NCBI RefSeq assembly: GCF_000381025.1
Contig: NZ_KB905815.1
Location: 417,789-481,788, forward strand
Source: Streptomyces sulphureus DSM 40104
Lineage (GTDB): Bacteria; Actinomycetota; Actinomycetes; Streptomycetales; Streptomycetaceae
DNA: 64,000 nucleotides
Direction: 5' to 3'
Below, piece by piece: positions 44,577-53,232 of this stretch; position 1 is the first letter of the stretch; each line of letters begins with the position of its first letter. The translations under genes were made by a program, and so were the position numbers. Under the pieces are notes generated by a model, which saw only the letters and a program-made list of their open reading frames with translations, did no database searches and was not told the origin of the DNA.

Positions 44577-44610
44577 GATATGCCGTCGCCGGTAAGCGAC
44601 TCGACGGGCA

Positions 44611-44639
44611 TTGCCCTTCCCTGCCGCGACTCCTATAGT
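44611..44639 (+). promoter_or_regulatory. Candidate sigma70-type promoter
   Basis: TTGCCC (44611-44616), 17-base spacer, TATAGT (44634-44639). Downstream is the 44866 gene after a leader of about 220 bases in which no other feature was seen. Confidence 0.4.
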
Positions 44640-44865
44640 TGACAATCGCGGGCGCGGAGCCCAACCACCGTCGCGGCGCAGGCGGTTGCGCTCCTCCCTG
44701 ACTCCCCTCGAAGTGGAAATTTGAACAGGCGAAGACCGTAGAGCGCTCCGGAATGTCCGTCAGCGACCCGTTCTCCGCAGTTTCCTGCGCCGCACGGACA
44801 GCGCGCACGACGGACCCGGCGCACCAAAAGCCGAACGTCGTCGGCGCGAAGGGGGTCGAACGCCT

Positions 44866-45141
44866 GTGAAACGCTCCTGGGAAGCAAACGCCTCGGCCGA
44901 GTTCCACCACCGCCTCGGACGATCACCAGCGGAACTGGAGATAACCGGCGGACGCGACGGATGCCCCGACATCTGGCAGTTGGACAACGGCGACATCGCC
45001 GTCATCGGCCGCGACATGACGCACGCATACGCACACCGGCTGCCGACGGACGTCGTCCTCGCAGAGGACGAACGACTCGTCGTCCTGCCGGCCGCCACCC
45101 TCAGCTCTGCGAAACCGGACATCCCCGATGCTCGACCTTGA
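44866..45141 (+). CDS. Small protein upstream of DUF6879 gene
   Basis: 91-aa protein: RSWEANASAEFHHRLGRSP, then AELEITGGRDGCPDIWQLDNGDIAVIGRDMT, ending AATLSSAKPDIPDARP. The CPDIWxLxNGDxAVIG core resembles small Streptomyces proteins commonly encoded directly before DUF6879 genes. GTG start with AAGGGGG upstream. It overlaps the next gene by 14 bases, so the two are translated together. Function unknown. Confidence 0.78.
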   Translation: MKRSWEANASAEFHHRLGRSPAELEITGGRDGCPDIWQLDNGDIAVIGRDMTHAYAHRLPTDVVLAEDERLVVLPAATLSSAKPDIPDARP

Positions 45142-45769
45142 CCACACAGCAGGAACGGAACTTCCCCTCGGGGAATACCGGGATGATTTTCGTGCACGCC
45201 AATGGCAGATCCCGCACGAGGACTCCTGGAAACTCGAATGCGGGCAGCACTTCGCCGAGCCGGGTTTCCCGAGTTGGGACGCGTTCGCACGAGGCGCGTG
45301 GGAGAAATCACTGGCCCTTCTCGAAGAAGAGCGCGATTTCCTCGCGGAGTTCGGCGCGAGGGCACAGCGCGAGCGCATCTGCCTTTACCGCGTCCGCGTC
45401 GTCGATGAGCCGCTCACCCCGTACCTCCAGTGGGAACTCCACCTGCTGAGGTTGCGCGCCGAGTACGGGGAGCGAATCCGCGTGCTTTCCACTGCGCGCT
45501 CCGGGTCCGCACGCAGACTCGCCTCGAAAGAGTCGAAGGGACGGGAACTCCTGACCCTCGGAGCCCGCGCCCTCTACCGCATCCACTACGACCCATCGGG
45601 GAGACTCGCAGGCGCCACACGGTTCTCCGACACGTCCCTCGTCGCGGAAGCCACGGAGTGGATGAGCCGGCTCTACGACGAAGGCGAGGACGTGGCCCGG
45701 TACTTCCACCGATCCGTAGCGCCTCTCCCCCCACCGAGAGTCGGTCCCGATGGCCGGCGAAGAGCGTGA
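45128..45769 (+). CDS. DUF6879 family protein
   Basis: 213-aa soluble protein. The charged middle part ERDFLAEFGARAQRERICLYRVRVVDEPLTPYLQWELHLLRLRAEYGERIRVLS is spread over the DUF6879 core: a Tyr/Arg-rich strand region, then a conserved QWEL-type motif. No catalytic motif is recognised. It sits between the small protein (14-bp overlap) and the STAND ATPase (20-bp overlap), implying a single functional unit. Role unknown; in other actinomycetes this family accompanies regulatory genes. Confidence 0.82.
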   Translation: MLDLDHTAGTELPLGEYRDDFRARQWQIPHEDSWKLECGQHFAEPGFPSWDAFARGAWEKSLALLEEERDFLAEFGARAQRERICLYRVRVVDEPLTPYLQWELHLLRLRAEYGERIRVLSTARSGSARRLASKESKGRELLTLGARALYRIHYDPSGRLAGATRFSDTSLVAEATEWMSRLYDEGEDVARYFHRSVAPLPPPRVGPDGRRRA

Positions 45770-48182
45770 ACCGCCGCCCCTCGCGGGGGACAGAGGGGAA
45801 GCCGAGCAGCCTCGGGGCTCGGTCTTCTCCGGTGCGGCAGCAGAGGTGGTACAAGCGCGCGACGTCAGCGGCGGGGTGCACTTCCACGCACGTCCGCAGT
45901 CGCCCGAGGCGCCGCGGCCCCGTCAACTCCCGGTGGGCGCCGGAGTTTTCGTCAACCGCGGAAGCGAACTGCACCGCCTCGACGGGCTGCTCCGCCCGGG
46001 CACAGGGACCGCACCGATCTGCGTCCTGGCCGGTACCGCCGGCGTCGGCAAGACCTCGCTCGCGCTCCACTGGGCGCACCGGGCAAGCGGACACTTCCCC
46101 GACGGTCAGCTCTACGTCAACCTGCGCGGCTACGCCCCCGGCGCGCCCGTGCAGCCGGCCCAGGCACTCACCGGATTCCTCACCGCCCTCGACGTCCCTT
46201 CCCGCGCCGTGCCCGCGGACCCCGAGGCCGCTGCCGGGCTCTACCGGTCGCTGCTCGCGGACAGGCGCGTGCTCGTCGTCCTGGACAACGCCGCCTCGAC
46301 GGCACAGATCCGCCCGCTGCTGCCCGGCACACCGAGCTCCCTCGCCCTCGTGACGAGCCGCAGCCGGCTTTCGGGCCTCGCGGTGCGCGAAGGGGCGTTC
46401 CGGCTCACCCTCGACACGCTGAGGGAAGGGGAGGCCGTTGCGCTGCTGCGGACGGTCACGTCGGCACACCGGCGCGCGGACCGGCCGGAGAGCCTCGCGG
46501 AACTCGCCCGGCTCTGCGCCAGGTTGCCGCTGGCGCTCCGCATAGCGGCGGAACGCGCAGCGGCCCGGCCGCACCTGGGTATCGAGCACTTGGTCAGGGA
46601 TCTCAGGGACGAGTCCGCGCTCTGGGAGGTACTCACCATCGGGGAAGACGAGGAGGAAGAGGCTGTGCGCACCGTCTTCGCCTGCTCCTACCGGGCCCTG
46701 CCGCCCGAGGCCGCGCGTCTCTTCCGTCTGCTGGGGACGCACCCGGGGCCGGAGTTCGGTACGGCGGCGGCCGCCGCCGTCGGCGGGGTGGGGAGCTCCC
46801 GTGCCGAGCAGCTCCTGGACACCCTCGTAGGCTCCCACCTCCTGGAGCAACGGGCCCCGGACCGCTACGAATTCCACGACCTGCTGCGCGCCTACGCCGC
46901 CGACCGGGCCCGCCTGGACGAGTCGCCACCGGAACGTGCGGCAGCCCTGCACAGGGCGCTCTCGTGGTACCTGCACACAGCCGACGCGGCCCAAGCCGTG
47001 CTCAACCCGCACGAGGCGCGCGTCACTCTTCTCCCGCCCGTGCCCGGCACCACCCCGGCCGCCTTCGCCGACCACACGGCGGCGTACGAGTGGTACCAAC
47101 GCGAGCGCGCCAACCTGCTCGCCGCCGTCCGGGCCGCGGTCGCGTCCGGTGACGACCGCACGGCGTGGCAACTTCCCCTCGTCCTGCGCAGCATCCACAT
47201 GTTGCACAACCCGTTCGAGGAATGGTTCACCCTGAGCGGCCTCGGGCTGGAGGCCGCCCGCCGCGAGGGCGACCGTAAGGCGGAAGCCGAGCTGCTGGAG
47301 AGCCTCGGCATGGCGCACACCCAGGCGCACCGCCTGGAAGAGGCGGCCGAGCACCACACGGCCGCCCTGCGGTTGCGACGCACGCTCGGTGAACGCAGCA
47401 ACGTGGCACTTTCCCTCAACGACCTCGGGCTCACCCGGTTGCGCTCCCGCTCCCTGTGCGAGGCGGCGGACTGGTTCACGCAAGCCGAAGCGCTCTTCGA
47501 GGAACTGGGGGACGCGGGCTGGGTGGCGACGGTCCGCGGCAACCTCGCCGAAGTCCACTACGAACAGGGGCGATTGGACCGCGCGGAGCCCGCACTCCTC
47601 CGGACGCTGGAGGAGCACAGGCGCCGGAGCGCCCGCGGAGGCGAGGGGAACGTGCTGCGGCTGCTCAGCGCGGTGTTCAGGGAGAGCGGGCGGGAGGCCG
47701 AGGCCCTCGGTGCCGCGCGGAAAGCCGTCGGCATCGCGCGGCGCTCGCAGAACCGGATGTGGGAGGCGTACTGGCTGCTCGACCAGGCCGCGGCCCAACG
47801 CGCGCTCGGCGACACCGAAAGCGCGCTCGCCTCGCTCCACCGGTCGACCGCGCTCCACCACGACCTGGGCGACCAGGCACGCGAGGCCCGCGCCCGGCAC
47901 GCCACCGGATCGCTACTGCGGTCCCTGGGCCGTCCGACGGAGGCCGCGGACCTCCACCGCCAGGCCGCCGGCGTCCACCGCGCAAACGGCGACCGCTGGC
48001 AACTCTCCCTGGCCCTCATCGGGTTGGCCGCGGCCTTGCGCGCGGGGCCGAGCGCCACGGACAGCGGCGGGCAGCCGCCGGACGAGGCGGCGGCCCACCT
48101 CGCGGAGGCGTCCCGGCTCTTGGCGACGTTCGACGACGCGCGGGCGGCGAAGGTATCGGCACGTCTCGAAGAGTGGCGGTGA
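45750..48182 (+). CDS. STAND-type NB-ARC ATPase with TPR repeats
   Basis: 810-aa protein. Residues 1-60 are disordered and contain VVQARDVSGGVHFHARP, a motif often found in front of actinomycete NB-ARC modules. NB-ARC follows: Walker A GTAGVGKTS (about 95-103), Walker B VLVVLDN (174-180), an ALVTSRSRLSGL sensor segment, then a winged-helix part. From about residue 430 the protein is a run of TPR repeats (LNDLGLTRLRSRSLCEAADWF and similar). It resembles the regulatory half of AfsR/SARP proteins without the DNA-binding domain, so no effector domain is evident. Co-encoded with two unknown genes. Confidence 0.88.
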   Translation: MAGEEREPPPLAGDRGEAEQPRGSVFSGAAAEVVQARDVSGGVHFHARPQSPEAPRPRQLPVGAGVFVNRGSELHRLDGLLRPGTGTAPICVLAGTAGVGKTSLALHWAHRASGHFPDGQLYVNLRGYAPGAPVQPAQALTGFLTALDVPSRAVPADPEAAAGLYRSLLADRRVLVVLDNAASTAQIRPLLPGTPSSLALVTSRSRLSGLAVREGAFRLTLDTLREGEAVALLRTVTSAHRRADRPESLAELARLCARLPLALRIAAERAAARPHLGIEHLVRDLRDESALWEVLTIGEDEEEEAVRTVFACSYRALPPEAARLFRLLGTHPGPEFGTAAAAAVGGVGSSRAEQLLDTLVGSHLLEQRAPDRYEFHDLLRAYAADRARLDESPPERAAALHRALSWYLHTADAAQAVLNPHEARVTLLPPVPGTTPAAFADHTAAYEWYQRERANLLAAVRAAVASGDDRTAWQLPLVLRSIHMLHNPFEEWFTLSGLGLEAARREGDRKAEAELLESLGMAHTQAHRLEEAAEHHTAALRLRRTLGERSNVALSLNDLGLTRLRSRSLCEAADWFTQAEALFEELGDAGWVATVRGNLAEVHYEQGRLDRAEPALLRTLEEHRRRSARGGEGNVLRLLSAVFRESGREAEALGAARKAVGIARRSQNRMWEAYWLLDQAAAQRALGDTESALASLHRSTALHHDLGDQAREARARHATGSLLRSLGRPTEAADLHRQAAGVHRANGDRWQLSLALIGLAAALRAGPSATDSGGQPPDEAAAHLAEASRLLATFDDARAAKVSARLEEWR

Positions 48183-48192
48183 CGCCGCGCGC

Positions 48193-49113
48193 TCACGGCA
48201 CTGGTTCGTACTCGGTGATCCACAGCGGCCCGTCCCCGCACTCCACACGCAGCGCCCGCCCGTCGCTGCGCTGCGGCTCCAGCGAGGTGCCGAGGAGACG
48301 GAGCCGGCGACCCGACACCTCTGCCAACGGACCTCTTGCACCGGGCACGCCGAGGCGGAAGGTGCGCACCTGATGGTGGACCCGGTGCGCGGGGCGGCTC
48401 CAGTCGACGTGGTGGAAGGAGTCCTCCATCCAACCGGCGTAGCTGGCGTCCCTCTCGCGCTGCGGCTCACCGGGCGCGCCCGCCGCCGCGAGCGGCAGCG
48501 CCTCGGCGAGCAACTCGGCGCCGAGTGCGTCGAGTTCGTCGAGGAGTCCGTCGGGATCGAACCGGTCGGGTAGGGGGACGCCGCCGCGCTGTACGAGGAC
48601 CGGGCCCGTGTCGAATGTCTCGTCCATCCAGTGCACCGTGACGCCCGTTTCACGGTCCCCGTTGCGGATCGCCCAGTGGACGGGGATCGGTCCGCGGTAA
48701 CGGGGCAGCAGCGAGGTGTGGATGTTGAGGGTGCCGAGCGTCGGTACCGCGAGGAGCGCCGGCGGGAGGCGCCAGGGGAAGCCGTTGCAGACGACGAGGT
48801 CGGGGCGGTAACCGGCGAGCGGGGCGGCGAGGTTGCCGGCCCTGCCGGGGAGGAACAGGTCGACACCGCGCGGGATCGCGGCGGTGAGGTCGGCGGCCGT
48901 CTCGGGGGCGCCCTCGCGGACGGGCGCCGCGGGACGCAGCGAGCGGGCGTAGACGTGTGCCAGGGGACGGTGGCCGGCCGCCGTGCACACCGCGTGGGTG
49001 CGCGCGAAGCTCTCGACGGAGTGCGAGAGGAGCACGATCCGCAGCGGAGCGCCGGCGTGCGCGTCCTGCCCTGCCGGCGCCGCGTCGGCGTGCCGAGGTC
49101 CCGTCTCCCTCAT
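48193..49113 (-). CDS. Formyltransferase-family protein (Fmt/ArnA-like)
   Basis: 306-aa N10-formyl-THF-type transferase. The active-site loop LGTLNIHTSLLPRYRGPIPVHWAIRNGD is followed by TGVTVHWMDETFDTGPVLVQ, with the His and Asp of the catalytic triad; the Asn is in LVVCNGFPWRLPP. It is not the housekeeping Fmt (different N-terminus, no def or fmt neighbours). Such stand-alone enzymes formylate amino sugars or hydroxyornithine in natural-product pathways; the acceptor cannot be told here. Converges on the STAND gene. Confidence 0.85.
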   Translation of the reverse strand: MRETGPRHADAAPAGQDAHAGAPLRIVLLSHSVESFARTHAVCTAAGHRPLAHVYARSLRPAAPVREGAPETAADLTAAIPRGVDLFLPGRAGNLAAPLAGYRPDLVVCNGFPWRLPPALLAVPTLGTLNIHTSLLPRYRGPIPVHWAIRNGDRETGVTVHWMDETFDTGPVLVQRGGVPLPDRFDPDGLLDELDALGAELLAEALPLAAAGAPGEPQRERDASYAGWMEDSFHHVDWSRPAHRVHHQVRTFRLGVPGARGPLAEVSGRRLRLLGTSLEPQRSDGRALRVECGDGPLWITEYEPVP

Positions 49114-49220
49114 GCCCCGAGGCTCTCCGAGCGTCGGGGCGCCGGCAAGCCCCGTGCCCCGTGAGTGCGCAGATTAGCCTCGCACGGGCGGGAGTTGACG
49201 CCTTCGGTTGACGGTGGGGC

Positions 49221-49967
49221 TCACCCGACGCGTGCACGCATCCCCGGCACCGCGACGTCGACAGGGCCGCGGTAGTTCTCGCGCGCCAGGCGCACCGCCT
49301 CGCGCGCGTCCGTGCCCGGCCAGAGGTGGGTGAGGAGGAGGCGGCCGACGCCCGAGCGGCGAGCGAGACCGCCTGCGTGACACGCGCTCAGGAGTTCCCC
49401 GGCGTCCTCGGGCGGTACCTCGCGCAGGTGGGTCGCCTCGCAGAGGAGGAGGTCCACCCCCCTGGCGAGAGCGGTCAGTTGCTCGCTGGGCCCGGTGTCG
49501 CCGGTGAAGGCGAGGCTTGCCCCGCCAGTGGCTTCGAGGCGGACGCCGGCGTTCGGGCGGGAGTGGGGGAGGTCGAAGGTGGAGGCGAGGAGCGGGCCCG
49601 TGCGGAGGGTGTCGCCCGGCGCGAACTCCCGTAGGTCCAGCGCCGGTTCGAGGAGCCCGGGGCGGTCGAGGGCGAGTACGGCGTCAAGGGCTCCGACGGG
49701 CGCGTGGACGGGAAGCGGGGGCGCCGGTGGGTCCGTGAGCGCGCGGGCGCGCAGCAGCGGGTTGAGGTCCGCGCAGTGGTCGGGGTGGCCGTGGGTGACG
49801 TACACGGCGTCGACTGCGTGCGGGTGCGTGTGGCGCAGGAGTTCCGGCAGCACCCCGTAGCCGGGGTCGAGCAGCAGACGGAACCCACCGTGCTCGACGA
49901 GGTAGCCGCTGCATCCCTGCCCGGCCACCGGCCACGCACCGGAACCGCCGAGCACCGTCAACTCCAT
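49221..49967 (-). CDS. MBL-fold metallo-hydrolase (RNase Z-like)
   Basis: 248-aa metallo-beta-lactamase-fold enzyme. It has the metal motif THGHPDHCADLNP (HxHxDH), a second metal Asp in LAFTGDTGPSEQL and a C-terminal LLLTHLWPGTD His. MELTVLGGSGAWP start at 49967. The family includes tRNase Z and cyclic phosphodiesterases; the exact substrate is open. Stands alone, divergent from the lipoprotein gene. Confidence 0.88.
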   Translation of the reverse strand: MELTVLGGSGAWPVAGQGCSGYLVEHGGFRLLLDPGYGVLPELLRHTHPHAVDAVYVTHGHPDHCADLNPLLRARALTDPPAPPLPVHAPVGALDAVLALDRPGLLEPALDLREFAPGDTLRTGPLLASTFDLPHSRPNAGVRLEATGGASLAFTGDTGPSEQLTALARGVDLLLCEATHLREVPPEDAGELLSACHAGGLARRSGVGRLLLTHLWPGTDAREAVRLARENYRGPVDVAVPGMRARVG

Positions 49968-50389
49968 CGGATGCAACCTCACTTGAGACACGGCAACCCC
50001 CGGCGCGACGTCAGCATACGCCGGGGGCCTGCGACGGACGCCGACGGGACGTTCCCGAAGAGACAAGCGGTACCGTCCGCGTGCGCACCGACGAGACGCC
50101 CTGCGCATCCGCCCCCGACAGGCCGCCGACGACGCGGCCGACCGGGCCCTCCAGCCCAGCCACCGTCTCGGACTCGCCGACGCCGTATGTGCATCGTCCC
50201 CGGCCGAGCCGCAACCGATCCGGCCCGGTTGGCCGTCCACGGAGACGAAGCACCGTCACCGAGGCGCCACCGACCGATCGAGGTGATCGGTTGTCGCCTG
50301 CCTCGTCCTCGTGTTCGTTTCGGTGCCTCAGCCGGCACGAGTGGGGCGGCGTCACGGCAGGTCGGCGCCGTATGGAAGGGTAAGTGGGG
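49968..50389. other. Divergent intergenic region with an inverted repeat
   Basis: 422 bp between the starts of the metallo-hydrolase and the lipoprotein. It contains a perfect inverted repeat ACCGATC-GAGGT-GATCGGT at 50273-50291, a possible operator about 100 bp before the lipoprotein start. Otherwise no gene is supported. Confidence 0.4.
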
Positions 50390-51004
50390 ATGACAAAGAA
50401 CAGCAGGAAGAGCACGGCCGGTTGGATAGCCGGTGCCGCCGTGACGGCGGCACTCCTGGGCGTCACAGGGTGCTCGAGCGAACCCGAACCCGCGGACGGG
50501 AAGTCGCCGGCGAGCAGCCCGGCCGGCGAGCAGGGCTCCGACAAGGGCAAGGACGACGGTTCGGCATCCCAGCCCTCCGAGGTCCGTCAGTCCACGCCCC
50601 AGGAGGCGGTCGCCACATGGGTCACCGCGGTGATCAAGGGCAAGCCGCAGGAGGCGTGCCTGGTGATGGCGGAGCCTGACTCCGGGAAGGTCGGCAGCCC
50701 GTCGACGTGCGGCAGCAACTCGCCCGACGTGAAGAAGTTGAAGTCGGGCGTCATGAAGTTCGGGGAAGCGCTCTCCCCCAAGCCGGCTTCGAAGGACCCG
50801 AAGGTGGAGGTCGACAAGGTCCCGGCCTCCGGCGGCGAGACGGAGGTCCCCGCCGACAAGGTCACCATCGACGGCAAGCCCCTGAACGAGACCGTCGCGG
50901 CCAACTCCACCGGGGTCAAGGCCGACCAGATCGACGCCAAGACGAAGGTCTCCGAGATCAAGGGTGACTGGTACGTCACCGACTTCGACTTCAGCATCGG
51001 CTGA
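50390..51004 (+). CDS. Secreted lipoprotein, unknown function
   Basis: 204-aa protein. The signal peptide has basic TKNSRK, a hydrophobic AGAAVTAALLGVT stretch and a lipobox Cys (VTGC). It is followed by a Ser/Lys/Gly-rich tether (about 25-65) and a compact domain (TPQEAVATWVTAVIKGKPQEAC ... DWYVTDFDFSIG) that resembles small NTF2-like extracellular domains, with one possible Cys pair. ATG 50390 is chosen; GGAAGGG lies 9 bases before it. Ligand or partner unknown. Confidence 0.8.
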   Translation: MTKNSRKSTAGWIAGAAVTAALLGVTGCSSEPEPADGKSPASSPAGEQGSDKGKDDGSASQPSEVRQSTPQEAVATWVTAVIKGKPQEACLVMAEPDSGKVGSPSTCGSNSPDVKKLKSGVMKFGEALSPKPASKDPKVEVDKVPASGGETEVPADKVTIDGKPLNETVAANSTGVKADQIDAKTKVSEIKGDWYVTDFDFSIG

Positions 51005-51024
51005 CCGGACCGTGCGCGGTCCGG
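51005..51024 (+). terminator. Hairpin directly after the lipoprotein gene
   Basis: 8-bp stem CCGGACCG / CGGTCCGG with a TGCG loop, starting right after the stop codon. Confidence 0.55.
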
Positions 51025-51095
51025 CGGTGGACGCCGCATCGGCGGCGCGTCCCACAGCCCCGGCTGTGCGCCGGCGCCCGCCCCGTCCGTAGGCG

Positions 51096-51133
51096 TCGCG
51101 GGGCGCCCTCTGCCCGCAGGGGGCGCCCCGCGA
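51096..51133. terminator. Second, larger hairpin terminator
   Basis: 13-bp stem TCGCGGGGCGCCC and its complement with a 12-base loop. It lies between the lipoprotein gene and the convergent methyltransferase. The remaining 305 bases up to 51438 hold no supported gene. Confidence 0.65.
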
Positions 51134-51438
51134 GCGGGACGTCCTCGGCACGGACCGGGTGCAGCCGCTGCCCCGGAGACCGCGCACCCCCGACTCGTCC
51201 GGTACTCATCCGCGTTGACCTGCCCAGCTCGGCCGTCCGCGAGCCACCGCCCCGCACGAGCGATCCGGCGGGCAGGGACCCCGCCACCGCGAGCAGTACG
51301 CCCCTCCGCAACAGGCCGACCGGACATGCGCAAGGCCACCCGCTTGCCGTCCGAACGCCGCACACGGAGGCCCCGGCGAAGGCGGGTCCGCCACGGAGCC
51401 GGACGGCAACCGCTGGACAGCGCCGCTCCCCGGCCGGC

Positions 51439-52047
51439 TCACTCGCGCACGGCGCGCACCACCGTGTCCAGCGCCTCGACACCGTCCTTCGGCATGCCCT
51501 CCTGCCGCACCGTCCGCCGCTCCACCGCCGCGTACTCGATCCGCGCGTGCTCCCTCCACGCCCCGGTCACCTGCTCGACGGAGGTGAGGACGGCCGCGTC
51601 CTGCGGCCCCCCGGTGCCGTGCTCGAGGTTGTCCACGTCGTGCCCGACGAGGAGGAGCGTCCCACCGACGCGTGCTGCCTCCGCCGCCGTGTGCAGGACC
51701 CGCGACTGCTCGGGTCCCGGCAGGTGGAGGTAGGAGAGGAGGACGAGGTCGTACGCCGCGGGCTCGGGTGCGAAGTCGCTGACGTCCGCGTGGTGCGTCG
51801 TGATCTCCACACCCTGGTGCACGGCGAGGCGGTCGGCGCGGTTGAGGGCGACGGCGGAGAAGTCGACCGCGTCGACGCGCCATCCGTGCTCGGCGAGCCA
51901 GACCGCGTTCCTGCCCTCGCCCGCCGCCAGGTCGAGCGCACGCCCCGGCGCCAACGGGGAAGCCTCGCGCACCACCCAGACGTTGGGGTCGGCGCTCCAG
52001 ATCCACTCCGTCTCCGTGTAACGCCGGTCCCATTCCTCGGAGTCCAT
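51439..52047 (-). CDS. Class I SAM-dependent methyltransferase
   Basis: 202-aa methyltransferase: starts MDSEEWDRRYTETEWIWSADPN, motif I ALDLAAGEGRNAVWLAEHGW, acidic VDAVDFSAVAL, and YDLVLLSYLHLPG. The opening WDxRY...W...PN resembles the tellurite-resistance/thiopurine-methyltransferase-like group. Its substrate is unknown. A 1.2-kb gene-free repeat region lies upstream of its start. Confidence 0.85.
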   Translation of the reverse strand: MDSEEWDRRYTETEWIWSADPNVWVVREASPLAPGRALDLAAGEGRNAVWLAEHGWRVDAVDFSAVALNRADRLAVHQGVEITTHHADVSDFAPEPAAYDLVLLSYLHLPGPEQSRVLHTAAEAARVGGTLLLVGHDVDNLEHGTGGPQDAAVLTSVEQVTGAWREHARIEYAAVERRTVRQEGMPKDGVEALDTVVRAVRE

Positions 52048-52365
52048 CGTTCTCCGCCCTCTCCGGCGCCGCTCGGGCGCGCTGCTCGTCACTCCGGCCG
52101 CCCGTCCACCGCACCGGCGGACGCGCCCGTCTGGCACGCCCCCGAGCGCGGCCCTGCGCCGACGCACCACAGCGGTGCACCGGTGCAACTGCCGGTCACG
52201 CCGATCCTGCCATCTACGCCCCGCGCGCCCACGCGTACGCGGACGCGCCGCGAATCCGGCTCGCGTCCCACCTCGCCTGCCCCTACGACGCCGATGCCCA
52301 GCCCCCAGCGACGGACGCCGCCACGAAGCCATGGCGAAAGCCGCCGAGAGCGCGCGACTTCCCTG

Positions 52366-53215
52366 CACATCACGGGTCGACACCCCGACAGTGCGGACAC
52401 GACCGCAGGAGGAGCGTCCTCACCACGCACCGCACCGGCCGCCGAGCGCGCGCGGGCGGTCCCGTCCCCACTTCGAAGGGCACCCACCGGACCGGGCGCC
52501 CGACGCGCCGCCCCTTCCGCCGGCAGCCCACCGACCACGTCAGTACCGGGTTGCGACAACTCGGCACGACCGCAGAAGGAGCGCCCCGGCCGTCGAGCCC
52601 GCATCAGCGCTTCCGTCCGAACCACCGAAGACCACCCTCCGGGTCGGAACAGGCAGACAACCGACGCCCGCCCGCCAAAAAGACCGGCGGCGCCGGAAGG
52701 ATCACGTCAGCACCGAGCAGCCCCGCATCAACTGAGCACGACCGCAGGACGAGCACCCCTCCTCCGAGCCCACACCGGCACTTCCGTCCGTACCTCGAAG
52801 ACCACCCCCCGGCCCAGAACAAGCAGCCGCCCGACGCACGCCCGCGCGCCCGTCCGCCGCGCACCAGCCACGTCAGCACCGAGCCCGCAACGACCTGGCA
52901 CGACCGCAGAAAGAGCACCCCTCACCACGCGCCCCATCCCGACCGTCGCACCACACCAGCGCGGCCACTCGAACCGCCGAGACGCCCCTCCGAACCGAAA
53001 CAAGCAGCCCCGACACCCACCGGTCCACCAACGAACCGGCCGGCGCCAGACGGACCACCTCAGCACCGGCCCCGAACAGCTCGGCAGGACCGCAGCCTCC
53101 GCCCCGTCGAGCACCGGCCCGAACCACCGAAGACCATCCTCCGAGCCAGCACAACCGCCCCGAGCGAACGCCGGCCGCCTCCGCCCGGAGAACCGCCGAC
53201 GCCGCGCCAGTACCG
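52366..53215. repeat. Degenerate direct-repeat block, five units of about 160-190 bp
   Basis: A core, CACGACCGCAG (CAGGACCGCAG in the last unit), recurs at 52398, 52565, 52737, 52899 and 53085, with spacings of 167, 172, 162 and 186. It is preceded by CACGTCAGCACCGAGC-like sequence. A second core like CGAACCACCGAAGACCACCC recurs once per unit, near 52470, 52620, 52790, 52970 and 53120. Units share about half to two thirds of their bases by eye. No frame is open through the block on either strand with a credible start. The flank 52048-52365 is also gene-free and may hold a more decayed unit. Confidence 0.7.
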
Positions 53216-53232
53216 CGGCCCGCGAGCGGCCG

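Noticed and set aside
44866..48182. SARP/AfsR antibiotic regulator
   Set aside because: The ATPase and TPR parts look AfsR-like, but the N-terminal OmpR-type DNA-binding and BTAD domains are missing.
52366..53215. CRISPR array
   Set aside because: Units are 160-190 bp and degenerate, without short identical repeats or uniform spacers, and no cas genes are near.
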